Part shown: piece after piece, positions 22,818 through 37,800 of the stretch
How the letters are laid out: the number at the start of each line of letters is the position of its first letter
How positions within the stretch are numbered: the stretch's first letter is position 1
NCBI GenBank assembly: GCA_038496445.1
Contig: JALMLS010000450.1
Span: forward strand, 186,001-250,000
Direction: 5' to 3'
Length of the DNA: 64,000 nt
Origin: Trichosphaerium sp. ATCC 40318
Taxonomy: Eukaryota; Discosea; Flabellinia; Trichosidae
The notes under the pieces: generated by a model
What the model was told of the DNA's origin: nothing
What the model saw: only the letters and a program-made list of their open reading frames with translations
The model's database searches: none
Translations under genes and position numbers: made by a program

Positions 22818-25800
22818 ATGTCGTCAAAAGACGGAGAGCTGGCTGGCTGGGTTAGGTCGCAGAAACGCGTATGCTTCCGATAAACTAACAAAACAAGCAT
22901 TATTACTCACCATTACCGTTTTAGGCGTTTACTGGGTGGTGTAACACTCACCTTACAGAACATGGCATTGAAGTGAAAGATTTACAAAAAGACTTTGAAA
23001 ATGGTCTAGTGCTTATAGCACTACTGGAGGTACTAACAAACCTCCAATATCAATATAACGGTTCGATAGGAAATATCATCGCTCCCGTTTCCCAAATACA
23101 ACAAAAAACCGCGAATGCGCATGCAATACATGGAAAACATTGGAAAAGTACGGTTTTACGCGTTAGTTTGTAGAGTTGACACCATCTTTTTTGTAGGCGC
23201 TTAATTTTATAAAAGCGCAGGGTCTCCAACTTGTAAATATTGGTATGGTGCTGCACTGACGATGCAAATTCCACGTGGATGTCTGAAAACTGAGTATTAA
23301 AATTTTGTGTTAGGCCCTCAGGATGTTGTCGATGGCAACTTAAAACTGATTTTGGGTATGATTTGGTACGTTTTAATGATTTTTTGTACTCATTCTGCAT
23401 ATTCACGCTGGATAGGACCCTTATCTTAAGGTATCACATTAGTAAGGTACGTAAACGCGTTTTTAAGCTTATTCTGTAGTTTATCTTTTCATTTACCCAA
23501 AAAAGAATAAGTTTTAGAAAACTTCTCGATCTGTACTTGAGAAAGCGAGTTTTTTTCTACACTTCTCTTGATTAGATAAAACAAGTTCCTAACGTGTAGT
23601 TATAGGGAGGTAAAGACGGGAAAGCGCTTAGTAAATCCGATGTCGTTACTTGGTTAAAAGAACATCTAGACGGTTACGATGTGCCTGTCAAAGGCCTTAA
23701 ATCAGGGTATAGTCTATATACTACGCGTATAGTAGCTAAATACGTTTAGTTGGCAAGATGGTAGAGTTTTCACGGCGCTTGTCGATAGTATGCAACCGGG
23801 TATTTGTCCACTCGATGAAATGACCGGAGACCCATATAAAGATGTCGATAAGGCTATGAACAAAGCAAGGGACGAATTAGGCGTTCCGAAGATTTTAGAA
23901 CCAGAAGATATAATCGATCACCCTGATGAGCTTGCTATGATAACTTACATCTCCTACTTTCAACAAGAGCATGTGAAAGCGGAAATAAGAGAAGAAGAAG
24001 CGCTAGAGTCCGCTCCAACATCACGTACGCGCAATATTCAGTTGTTTTCCCAAATAGGATAAAGAGTTTTAAACGAAATCTTTGCTGTTGTTAGTGTTTG
24101 TTTTATACGTTTTTGAAAGCTTGAGAATATTGCTAACGTTTTATCTAGCTCCGGATGTAAAAATTACTCTTCCGAAAAAAATCGTTGCTGGTGAAGAGGC
24201 TGTTGCGTCCCTAGCTATCACTGATAGCGAAAGTGGCGAAAATGTAACTGCGGAAGATCTGGATGAAATTACAGCCGAGGTTGGTGGTAAACCGTTAAAA
24301 TTGGAGATAGCCGAAGATGGCTCAATCATTGCGAAGTTTACACCTTTGGAACCTGGTAAACAACTTCTTAAAATTAATCAAGGAGACGACACTCTGGCTA
24401 GCATGGAGTTTGACGCTCTAGCACCTCCAGGTATACGAAACCAAGAATGTTGTGTTATGTAGCTTAATGTTACCTTAGAGCCAATATGTAAGGTGTTATC
24501 AATGCCTGAAGTTATGAGAGCCGGAGAAGAAATTGTTTGTGAGCTTGCTGTTGTGGATAAGCTATCCTCAGAACCTATTCCTTTCGAGGTAGCTTCGCTT
24601 GTTTCAGATATCCCAGGCGCCGAGGCTCTTTCCTTAGAACCTGGTACTGGTGCTGAGCCAAGCGTAGTATTGAAGTTTGTACTACCAGAACCTGGTACGT
24701 TTTGTGTTTGGTGGTCAGTATATAGTTTATTAATTGTGAGGTGTAGGTGATAACCAAATCAAACTGAACCTCAACCAGGATGGAAAAGATTACCCTGTAC
24801 TAGATAAGCCTATTAGTGTGCTACCTCCAATAAGTGCGCTTTTTTAATACTGTATTTTTGGATTTTGTTGACACCTTCTCAGCATTGGAAGCCGATGTAC
24901 AAGGGGTAGATGGAAAGTTAGTTAAAGGAGAACCAGTGGCAATTGCTATTGCCTTATCTGAAAAGAATGATCAACTCGTTGATATCGATACAGATAAAAT
25001 CTCTGTACAAATACTGGGTACTGAACAAGTTATTCCTGTCACCATAGACGACAGTGGTGCTTATGTTGCCACTATTCCTATGGATGTTGAAGGTCAACAT
25101 GAACTTGTTGTCTCTTATGATGATAAACCAGTATCATCAAAAAAAATCACAGTAGACCTTCCTCTTCGTAAGTTTTAGTACAAACGTTGTGCTGTGAACG
25201 CTTACTCTTATTAAGGTGTTGAGGCTAATTTATCTGAAGTGCCTACCATGTTCTTTGCGGAGGCTGACAGCGAAATTGAAGTTAAAGTTGAAGCTTTTAA
25301 TGGAGATCTAGATAAAGATGCTATTTCTGCAGTACTGTGTGACGAGGACGGAAACGAGACACAAATTCCTGTTGTTGCTACAGACAACCCTCAAGTATTC
25401 TCAATGACTTTTGCTCCTCCAACGGCCGGTAATAACGCACTTGTCGTAAAATATAATGACGATGAGCTTGTTAAGCATGAATTTGCTGTAGAACCAAAGA
25501 AGCGCACGTCAAAGTTTTGTTGATACTTTATTGTTTTAACAACAGCTTTAGAAGTCGTAGCAAAAATTGATGTAACACCAGATGAGGCAAAGACTGGCAG
25601 CGAGTTGTTGGTTACTCTTGCTCTTGAAGAAGCTAATGGTCATCCATTTGACACTGATGGATGTCTTACTGTTGCTGTAAAAGGACCAGAAACTCCCTCT
25701 CTTGAAGTAAAGAAACAAGATGACGGCACATACACTGCTACCTTTGCAGTTAACGAACCTGGAGAGTATGAAATCGAAGCAACATACGATGATGAACCAG

Positions 25801-28800
25801 TTGGCGGTAGAACAGTTGTTATTGAACTACCTCTTCGTAAGTTTCTTAATATATTGGTAAAACCAAGCTAAATTGGATTTTTAAGGTGTTGAAGCTACTA
25901 TGCACGATGCTGATAAGCCACTCATTGAAGGTGATGATGCCGAACTTGAAGTTGGTATCCAGGCGTTTAATGGTAAAGAAGATGATAGCTTATTGTCTGC
26001 TTCTGTTCTTGACTCTGAAGGAAATGAAACCCCTTTGGATATCGTAAGAAAAGGAGATAGTATTGTTATGGCTTTTAAACCTTCTTCTCTTGGTTCAAGT
26101 ACCTTGAAGTTGCAATACGATGGTGAAGATATTTTAACCCACGAAGCAACAATTGAGCCAAAAATAAGTACGTTATTTGAACACATGTATTGTACACACT
26201 GTTGATTTTGTCATTTAGGTATTGAAGCAGCATTAACTGTACCGGATGAAATTGTAGTCGGTAAAGAGTGCCCATTGACTGTTGAGTTTACAGAAGCTAA
26301 CAATCGCGAATTTGATGTTGAACCTGAAAAACTTGAAGTTGCGCTTGTTGGTCCCACAACAACTACATTACAAGTACCTACAACTGATGCTGAAGGACCT
26401 ATATCTCTTTCATTCACACCTGAAGATGCTGGTCCATTCAAGTTAGTCGTTTCATACGATAAGGAAGAAATAGGAAGTAAAGACATCGAAATCTCCTTAC
26501 CTATGAGTACGTGCTATTGCAATTAATTGCTTGTTAAGTTCTTTTTTGCAGCTGTTGATGTTTCAGTAACCGAAGCACCTACTACTTATATGGTGGATAG
26601 CGAAGCAACTGTTGAACTTGAGGTTAAGGCGAAGAATGGCGAACTTGACGACAGTCTCTTGACAGCTTCTATTACGGATGCGGAAGGCAATACAAAACAG
26701 CTGGATGTAGTAAAGAAGGAGGGTTCTGATGACCAGTACACCATTGCACTCACTCCTGATGTTGAAGGCGATGGTGTTTTGACTGTAGCATACAATGACG
26801 AACCATTGTTGAAGCACGAGTGCTCATTTGAACCAAAGAAAGGTACACATCTTTTTTATCAACATCAACAATAATATTGACTGTATTCGTAGCCATATCT
26901 GCTGAGGTAGATGTAACACCTGACGGTGTTACTGTTGGTAAAAAAGCAAGTGTTATAGTAAAGCTATCAGAGCTTCACGAACGTCCTCTAGATAGCTCTG
27001 AGATGGCAAACATTGTTATAGAGTTGAAAGCTCCTGAAGGATCAAAAGCTAAATTAGGCAAATTGAAACAAGGAAAAGATCAGCAGTTGACAACTTCTTT
27101 TAAACCTGATGTACCTGGATCTTTCGAATTATCAGTTTCTTCTAATGGAGAAAATATTGGAGGTCGTAAAGTACAGATTGAATTACCTTTCCGTACGTGA
27201 CATGCTTTTTTTTCTTTCCGTCAATGTTTGTCAACTTATAATTTCGTAGGAGTTGAGGTTGATTTATGCGAAGCACCAACAGTTTTGTTCGCTGGCAATG
27301 AGACCACATGGGAAATTGAAGTCAAGGCATTCAATGGAGAATGTGATCCTTCATTGCTGAAGGCTACAATAGTTAACCCTGATGGTACAACTAACGAGCC
27401 TAAAGTAATAAAGAATGATGACTCAGAAGAACAATATTCTATCACATTCACACCAACTGTTATTGGTGCTTCTCAAGTATCTATTGAATATGAAGGAAAC
27501 CCAGAATTAGAATTTGTTTGCATGGTAGAACCTAAGAAAGGTACTGTCGAACGAAGAAAAGCATCTCAATGCTGTTGTTAACTTTTATCTTTAGAAATTG
27601 TGGCAAAGGTTGATATTACTCCAGACAATGTAGTTGTTGGTGATACTGCCAATGTATCTGTTGCTTTAACAGAAGCCAATGATCGCAGTATCGAACCTGA
27701 TGTTCAAAAACTCAGTGTTACTGTTACTGCACCTGAAGGCTCTCAAGTACCACTTCTTTGTGCAGTTGAACAGCAAGAAGACGGTACATTCACAGTATCA
27801 TTCAAACCGGAAGAGAACGGTACATATGAAGTCAGTGTGTCCTATGACGATGACAAGATCGGTGGACGAACATTGCAAGTTGAGTTGCCTTTCCGTACGC
27901 TTGCTTAAGTTTTGTTCTGTTGTTATACTAACAAATACGTACAGGTATTACTGCAGAGGTTGTTGAAGCACCTACCATGGTATTTACCGAATGTGAGACT
28001 TCTGTTGAGGTTAAGGTCGAAGCTTTTAATGGTGTCTGCGACGAAGCGCTACTATCAGCGAAGATTGAAGATCCTGAAGGAAATACGCAAAAAATTCCTA
28101 TTACAAAGAACGAGGATCAAGAACAGCAATACGCTGTTACTTTTACTCCTTCGGCAGTTGGAGAAAATGTCGTCACTGTACTATACAATGGAGAACCTAT
28201 AATGACGCATAAGTGCGCAGTTGAGCCAAAGAAAGGTACTATTCTTCTTTTGAAAGTTCGCTTCCTTACTTACCTTTTACCAGAAATTTCGGCTTCTATT
28301 GACATCACACCTGATGATGTTGTCACTGGAGATACTGCTTGTATCAAGGTGACTCTAAAAGAGAACAAAGGGCTTCCATTCGAGCCAGAGGTAGAGAAGC
28401 TTCGCGTTTCTCTCTCAACTCAACCGGAAGGTGCTGATTGCACTTTGAGCGATATTGACGCCAAAGAAGATGGCTCTTTTGAAGTGACTTTCGCGCCTGA
28501 ACTCGCTGGTCCATATGAGATAAGTGTTGCCTATGATAGCGAAAAAGTAGGTGGCAGAGAAATAGAAGTAGCCTTGCCTATCCGTACGTGAATATCTTTG
28601 TTTTGTAGTATTTCTAAGGTTCTCACAATGTGTTGCAGAGTTGACAGCTGAAGTCTCAGTATCTCCAGATACGATTGTTGTAGGTGAAGATGCAACTGTT
28701 GACGTTACGGTAAAAGAAGTTTACGAGCGCCCACTTGCTTCTACAGAGCTCGATAAAGTAACTATCGCAGTGAACGGTCCTGAAGGGTCTGCAGCTGAGA

Positions 28801-31800
28801 TTCAAGATGTTAAAAACGAAGGAGATGCTTTCAAAGCTGTATTTACACCTGACTTACCTGGTGATTTCAAGGTAATAGTATCCTTTGGTGATGACAAGGT
28901 CGGCGAAAGCACTGTTAGTGTCGAGCTGCCATTACGTAAGTAGTAAACCTGTTTACGCTATTTTAACTTTCTTAGGTGTGGAAGCTACCTTTTGTGAAGC
29001 ACCAACTGTACTATTTGCAGAATGTCCAACAACTCTTGAAGTAAAGGTAAAAGCATTTAACGGTGACTGTGATACCGCTCTACTGTCAGCAAGCGTTGCT
29101 GATCCAGAAGGCAATGTGTCAACACTACCAATCACCAAGAATGACGATAAAGAAGATCAATTTACAATTGAATTTACTCCTTCATCTGTTGGTGACAACA
29201 AAGTATCTGTAAAATACGGTGACGATCCAGTTCTTGAACAATCATTCAATGTTGAACCAAAGAAAGGTACGTTTACATTACTTTTGTACATTCTTCTTCG
29301 TTTACTTACAAATACGATTAGAAGTTGTCGCTTCACTTGATGTTACACCAGATAATGTTGTTGTCGGTGATGACACTCATGTTAAAATATCATTGAACGA
29401 ATCAAGCGGTCGTGATATTGACATTGATTCTGATAAATTGGTTGTAACATTGAAACATCCAGATGGTACCACAACAACACTTGAACCTCGTCAACAAGAA
29501 GATGGATCATTTGATGCATCTTTCTCACCTGACAGTGATGGTGATTATGATATTGACGTATCTTACGATGATGAGAAAGTCGGAGGAAGATCAGTTCAAG
29601 TTGACAAACCACTCAGTATGCTTACGCCCTTATAATTTTATTACACTATTTTCATGCTTACAAGTCATAGAATTGGAAGTTTCTCTCATTGAAGTTCCAA
29701 CTGTCTTATTTGTTGATGCACCAACAACTCTTGAAGTTGACGTTAAAGCCACTAATGGAGATTGCGATGCTACGCTATTAACAGCAACGATTGCTGATCC
29801 AGAAGGCAACGTTCAACAGGTTCCAGTTGAGAAAAACAATGAAAAAGAAGGCGATCAATTTACCCTTACCTTCACGCCTTCTCTCCCTGGAGACTCGAAA
29901 CTCACGCTCCAATATGCCAAGAAGCCAGTGTTGGAGCATACATGCACTGCAGAGCACAAGAAAGGTAATATAGAATATAATTTACGCTGAGATCTGATTC
30001 GATTAGAAATGGTTGCACAAATCGATATTACCCCAGATCACTTGATGATCAATGAAGATGCAACAATCTCTCTTACTATTTCAGAAGCAAATGGTCGCGA
30101 TATTGAACCTCAAGCTGAAAAATTGAGTGTTGTTCTTCGCAGTCCAGATGGTGCTGAAAACAAAACTGATCCATTGACTGCTCAAGATGATGGTACATTC
30201 AGTGTTGTGTTTGTACCAAAGGTCAATGGTACATACGATGTTGTCGCATTCTATGATGATGATAAAGTTGGAGGAAGAACTGTTGAAGTACACCGCCCTC
30301 TAAGTACGTACTGTAGAAAGTTTAACTACAGTTTGTATTTACTTTTAACCCAGAATTGGAAGCTCATGTTTGCGAATCACCAACTGTATTCTTTGTTGAC
30401 ACACCAACAAGTGTCGAGATTGAAATCAAGGCTTTCAATGGAAATTGTGATGATACCCTTCTATCAGCGGTCCTCAAAGACTCTGAAGGCAATGTACAAG
30501 TACTTTCAGTAGCTAGGAACCCCCCAGAAGAGAGTGGAGATGAGGAACCTACTGACAAAGATACACAATATACAATCGCTTTTACTCCTTCTTCTTTGGG
30601 AGACAATACTGTATCTGTAGTCTACAATGGTGGAAGTCCTCTATTACAGCACGTTTGCAGTGTCGAGCCACAAAAAGGTACTGAAAGCCAAAGATTTATT
30701 TTCTAATTTCGTACTTATGAACTATTCAGAAATCACTGCTAAGGTTGATATCACACCTGATGATGTGGTTGTTGGCGATAAAACTACTGTGACAGTCGTT
30801 CTATCAGAAACTGGCGGTCGCGATATCTCTCCTGACCTTGATAAACTCAAAGTTGTTCTCGCCAGCCAACCAACAACTTCATCATGTCAAATCGATGATA
30901 CAACACAACAAGAAGATGGATCATTCACCACAACATTCACACCTGACGTTGATGGTGACTATGATGTATCAGTATCTTATGACGGTGATAAGATTGGAGG
31001 TAGAGCTGTAAATGTAGATCCACCATTCCGTACGTTACTTTTACTTATCTGTAATGTCAAACTAATATGTCTAAAAGGATTGGAGGTATCTCTTGCCGAA
31101 GCACCAACAGTACTATTTGCAGAATGTCCAACAACTCTTGAAGTTGAAGCAAAAGCATTTAATGGTGACTGTGATGCCGCACTACTGTCAGCAAGCGTTG
31201 CTGATCCAGAAGGCAATGTATCAACACTACCAATCACCAAGAATGATAAAGAAGATCAATTTACAATTGAATTTACTCCATCATGTGTTGGTGACAACAA
31301 AGTATCTGTAAAATACGGTGACGATCCAGTTCTTGAACAATCATTCAATGTTGAACCAAAGAAAGGTACGTTTACATTACTTTTGTACATGCTTCTTTGT
31401 TTACTTACAAATACGATTAGAAGTTGTCGCTTCACTTGATGTTACACCAGATAATGTTGTTGTCGGTGATGACACTCATGTTAAAATATCATTGAACGAA
31501 TCAAGTGGTCGTGATATTGACATTGATTCTGATAAACTTGTTGTAACATTGAAACATCCAGATGGTACCACAACAACACTTGAACCTCGTCAACAAGAAG
31601 ATGGATCATTTGATGCATCTTTCTCACCTGATAGTGATGGTGATTATGATATTGATGTGTCTTACGATGATGAGAAAATCGGAGGAAGATCAGTTCAAGT
31701 TGACAAACCACTCAGTACGCTTACACTCTTATAACAATCTTATTATTTTGTTCTAAGTAATTTGTTAGGATTGGAAGTTTCTCTCATTGAAGTTCCAACT

Positions 31801-34800
31801 GTCTTATTTGTTGATGCACCAACAACTCTTGAAGTTGATGTTCAATCCTTTAATGGCACTTGCAACCAGTCGCTGCTGACAGCATCTGTTGCAGACCCAG
31901 AAGGCAATGTTGAACAGATCCCAATTGACAAGAACACGTACAAGGACAAAGGAGATCAATTTACAATCACTTTCACTCCGTCTGTCCCTGGAGACTCCAA
32001 AGTATCCGTGAGCTATGATGGTGAACCTGTTCTAGAACATACTTGCTCTGTTGAAGAGAAAAAAGGTGCTTTACAACTATACTATTTACTTTCATTTACA
32101 TTCTATTAGACCTTATGGCACAAATCGATATTACCCCAGATCACTTGATGATTAACGAGGATGCAAAGATTTCTCTCACACTTTCAGAAGCAAATGGTCG
32201 CGATATTGAACCTCAAGCTGAAAAATTGAGTATTGTTCTTCGCAGTCCAGATGGTGCTGAAAACAAAACTGATCCATTGACAGCTCAAGATGATGGTACA
32301 TTCAGTGTTGTGTTTGTACCAAAGGTCAATGGTACATATGATGTTGTTGCATTCTATGACGATGATAAAGTTGGAGGAAGAACTGTTGAAGTACACCGCC
32401 CTCTCAGTACGTATTGTGTAAAGTGTAACTGCAGTTGTACTTACATCTATTTAAGGATTGGAAGTGGAAGTGTGCGAATCACCAACTGTATTCTTTGTTG
32501 ACACACCAACAAGTGTTGAGATTGAAATCAAGGCTTTGAATGGAAATTGTGATGATACTCTTCTATCAGCGACAGTTACAGATGCTGAGGGAAATAGTAC
32601 ACCACTTACAATCTCCAAAAATTCAGAAAATGAAGATCAATATACAATCCCTTTTACTCCTTCTTCTTTGGGAGACAATATTGTTTCTGTAGTATACGGT
32701 AATGAGAGTCCATTATTACAACACGTTTGCAGTGTCGAGCCACAAAAAGGTACAGGGCATGCTATCATTGACTTAGAAACTTACATCCATTAGAAATCAC
32801 TGCTAAGGTTGACATCACACCTGATGATGTGGTTGTTGGCGATAAAACTACTGTGACAGTCATTCTATCAGAAACTGGTGGTCGTGATATCTCTCCTGAC
32901 CTTGATAAACTCAAAGTTGTTCTCGCCAGCCAACCAACAACTTCATCATGTCAAATCAATGATACAACACAACAAGAAGATGGATCATTCACCACAACAT
33001 TCACACCTGACGTTGACGGTGACTATGATGTATCAGTATCTTATGACGGTGATAAGATTGGAGGTAGAGTTGTAAATGTAGATCAACCATTCCGTACGTT
33101 ACACTTTTACAATACCTTTACACGTTCGCTAATATTCCAAAGGATTGGAGGTATCTCTTGTTGAAACACCAACAGTGTTATTTGCAGAATGTCCAACAAC
33201 TCTTGAAGTTGAAGCAAAGGCGTTTAATGGTGACTGTGATGCCTCACTACTATCAGCAAGCGTTGCTGATCCAGAAGGCAATGTATCAACACTACCAATC
33301 ACAAAGAATGATGATAAAGAAGATCAATACACCATCGAGTTTACTCCATCATGTGTTGGTGACAACAAAGTATCTGTAAAATACGGTGATGATCCAGTTC
33401 TCGAACAGTCATTCAGTGTTGAACCAAAGAAAGGTGCGTTTACATTACTTTTGTTCACTCTTCATTCGTTTACTTACAAATACGATTAGAAGTTGTCGCT
33501 TCACTTGATGTTACACCAGATAATGTTGTTGTCGGTGATGACACTCATGTCAAAATATTATTGAACGAATCAAGCGGTCGTGATATTGACATTGATTCTG
33601 ATAAATTGGTTGTCACCATTGTAAACCCTGATGGAACAAAAACACCTGTAGAGCCAGTCAAACTTGCTGATGGCTCTTATGATGTCGCTTTCTCACCAGA
33701 AGACAATGGCAACTACAAGATTGACGTATCTTACGATGATGAGAAAGTCGGAGGACGATCAGTTCAAGTTGATACACCACTCAGTACGCTTACAGCTCTT
33801 GTAATTTTATTATTGTAGTTGAATTCTAAGTTTTCTTTTTAGGATTGGAAGTTTCTCTTGTTGAAGTTCCAACTGTATTATATGTTGACATACCTACAAC
33901 TCTTGAAGTTGGAGTTGTGGCTTTCGATGGCGAATGCAATACTTCGTTATTGACAGCATCTATTGCAGACCCAGAAGGCAATGTCGAACAGATTCCAATT
34001 GACAAGAACACGTACAAGGACAAAGGAGATCAATTTACAATCACTTTCACTCCAACAACTCACGGAGACTCCAAAGTATCTGTGAACTATGATGGTGAAC
34101 CTGTTCTAGAACATACTTGCTCTGTTGAGCCTCAAAAAGGTACCTACAGCTGTAATGTTGTTTCAATATGCTGACGTTGTCCTAGACATTGTTGCTCAAG
34201 TCGACATTACACCAGATAGCATTGTCATGGGTCAAAAAGCAACAGTGAGCATTTCGCTTATTGAAGCAAATGGTCATTCAGTAGATTCTGAGTTACCTAA
34301 AATATCAATCACCTTGGACTCTCCTGATGGATCCAAAGCGACAATAGCAGATTTAACCAGCATGCCGGATGGATCCTTTACTACGTCGTTCTTGGCTGAT
34401 GTTGAAGGTCCATTTACCGTCACTGTGAAGCATGATGACTCTAAGGTCGGCGGTAGATCTGTAGTCGTTGACTTGCCACTTCGTACGCTTTTCAACCTTT
34501 CAAGTCTTTGTACTAAGTATTACTAGGGCTTGATGTTCAACTTCGGGATACGCCTGAAGAGTTTCCAGCCGATAAGCTTACAACTCTTGCATTTGATGTT
34601 AATACAATCAAAGGCGTTATTGACCCATCTTGTCTAACAGCTTCTGTTGCTGGTTCTGATGGCGTGTTAGAGTCTATACCTGTTGATCAGATTAGCGATA
34701 ACCAATTCGCTGTTACTTTTAAACCAGCCTCTCTAGGAGATAATATTGTAACTCTAGTTTATGATGGAGAGCCAGTGTTGCAACATAGTTGCAATATTGA

Positions 34801-37800
34801 AGAACCAAAAGGTGCGTAAAAAATTATATGATTTGTGGATAGAATTTTGTTTGTTTTATTATTTTTGTTCTTGTTTGGTAGTCTAACTGTTGTATTTAGT
34901 TATTAAAGCATCTGTTGATATCACACCGGATGATGTTGTAACCAACAAACCCACAACTGTAAATATTACCCTCAAAGAAGCCAGTAACCGTCCATTCAAC
35001 AATGACGTTTCAAAACTATCAGTTTCACTTGCTAGTATTCCTCCTGGTTCCAAGTGTTCCATTGGAGACGTTAAACAAGAAAAAGACGGTAGTTTTACCA
35101 CGTCATTCACACCAGACGTCCCAGGCACTTTTGACTTGTCCATTACATACAATGATGAAAAAGTTGGCGGCACAAAACTTGTTGCTGAAACTCCATTGAG
35201 TACATTTTGGTCCCATCACCGTTTTCTAATGTGATGTTTCAAGGACTCGACATACAACTGTGCGAAGTACCTACTGCGGTTTATGCCCAGTCTGTAACTT
35301 CGCTAGAAGTACAAATAAAGGCTTTTAATGGCAGCTGTGATGATTCTCTGTTGAGCGCTTGTTTCGTTGATGCTGATGGCAATACACAACCTGCCTCTAT
35401 TATCAAGAATGATGAGTCTCAAGAACAGTATACTATCTCATTTACACCAGAATCACCTGGTAAAGTGTCTGTATCTGTTCTTTATGATGATTCACCTGTT
35501 TTAAACCATGAGTGTAGTGTAGAACCTAAAAAAGGTAAGGAGGGGTTTTTTTTTGTGTTTTAGATTTTACGATATTCTAACTAAACTGGTTTCCTACAGA
35601 AATTATTGCAAATGTGGATATTAGACCTGATGACATTAATGTTGGTACACCAGCAGTTGTTTCAATTGACCTTGTAGAAGCAGCAGGTCGAGAAATCGAA
35701 CCTGATATGTCTAAATTGAACGTCGTATTGGTTGAACCTGATGGCTCTTGTACACCTTTAACTAATGTTGAAGTAAATCCAGATGGTACTATAACGCTTG
35801 GATTTGTTCCAAAGACAGAAGGATCGTTCGACGTTGATGTTGTGTATGACAACGAGAAAGTGGGTGGCAGAAAAGTTGATGTTTCTCTTCCTTTCCGTGC
35901 GTTTTTAGCTAAAAAATCAAGACCTTGTTTGCTTAACTTTTGATTCATAGGAGTTGATGCTCAAGTCACTCTTCCTGATGATATTCTCGAAGGTGAGAAA
36001 TCAACTATTGTCTTCAAAGTCAAGGGTGTCAATGGTGAAATGGACATTTCAAAAATTAAAGGTACCCTTGTAAAGGGTAACATTGATGATTACTCCGGAA
36101 ACCATGATGACTTGTCACCTGCTGAAGTATCACATAATGGAAACGATACTGTGTTTGTTGATATTAGGCCTACAAAAGTTGGAGACCATGCTGTTGCGTT
36201 ATCATATGACGACAAGGAACAAATTTGTCAAGTTCCAATAAGTGTCTCTCCTGATGTTGGTATGTTCTTTCTTGATATTTTATTCGAAATTGTTCAGTTA
36301 CTAATACACATACAGCACCTCATGCTACCATTGGAGAACCAGAAATATATGTGGAAAGCAGTTCTGATAAATTGAGTGTACCTGTAAGCGTAGTAGACGC
36401 TATCTCAGGTCAACCTGTATCAGATGTTTCCAACTTAAAAGCGTCAATAATCGATGCTGATGGCAATAAGTCGGAAGCTTCATTAGAACAAGTTAAGCCT
36501 GGTGAATTCCGAGCTGTTGGTTCTCCTCAAGGAAATCCTCCTTATGATGTTTGCATTGAATACAAGGACAAGGAGATAGCGCGCAAAGAGCTTGACCTTA
36601 ACAAACGTACTTAACCACACTATACAGTTCTAATCTTTTTACAGCTGCTGTAATTGTTATTGGTGAACATGATGTTGCTGTAGCTGGTGACCCAGTTTCT
36701 TTATCTGTGTCTGTTCAAGATGACACCGGAAAAGCTGTAGATCCAGATGTTATGCGTCTAAAGGCATATGTTGTTAATGAGAACACTGGTGACACTGTAC
36801 CAGTTGAGGTAAAGAAAGAAGACGGTAAGGTACTTGTATCATTTGTACCAACGTCTGCTGGAAAATTCCCTGTCGTTGTGACATGTGATAACGTCACAGC
36901 GAAGCAGGATGTTGCCGTATTTGACAGTAAAGATAAAGGTACTCATCACAAACAACTCGTTTTGATCTTTTTGGCTAACCTTTGCTTCAAATAGAACCGA
37001 AACCTAATAAGAAGTATTACTTTGATATTGATATTGGCAATAGAGCACAGAATGATGTAAAGGTATTACTACTTTGTTAGAAATTTCGTGATGTTTACCT
37101 CTCTTTGTGCTAACTTGTAGTTTTTTAGGTTGAGTTGTTCACTCCTAGTAGTCAAAGATTGAAATGTGAACTTGTACCAACAAGCTCAACTACTATAAGA
37201 TGTACCTATACACCTGAAGATGATGGAGACCATAATGTATCTATTGTATATAATGAAGAACTTCTGACAGATAAACCACTATCGCTTCAAGTGGCAGGCA
37301 AGTTTCAAACAACCAACAAGAACTATTTTTTGTTAAATGTCGGCTTAGGTGATGAGGACAGTACTGATGATACTGGTATGGTGAAGATGCCAGCAAGTAC
37401 TGTTTGTATACCTTCAGAATATAGTGATATAGATATCAAGGGCGATGAAGTTATCGAGTTAAAAGAAGACTACAAAGCAGAGAACAAAGGTTCGCTATTG
37501 TTTTTTTTTTAGTTCAACTTGTTAAATGTTGTTTTACAGATGACCTTGCTCCACTATGGTCTTATATCATACCTTACTTGATTCTTGTCGCTATGACAGT
37601 AATTACATCTACGTGGTTGGCCAGTGTGTACTTTAAGCATAAACCAACATGTGGTAACCTTGATACTTTCATGGTAAGATACTTGTATTTTTCTCATTAA
37701 GATTTTAACTAACACGCTTTTTGTAGATTATTGCTTCCATTGTACAACTTATTGATGTGGGTCTGTTGGGTGGTGTGTTATTTAAAGTAATTAGACCACG

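Noticed and set aside
26211-34495. Many antisense open frames across the filamin repeats
   Set aside because: They mirror the repetitive exons and recur with the repeat; no independent evidence of coding.
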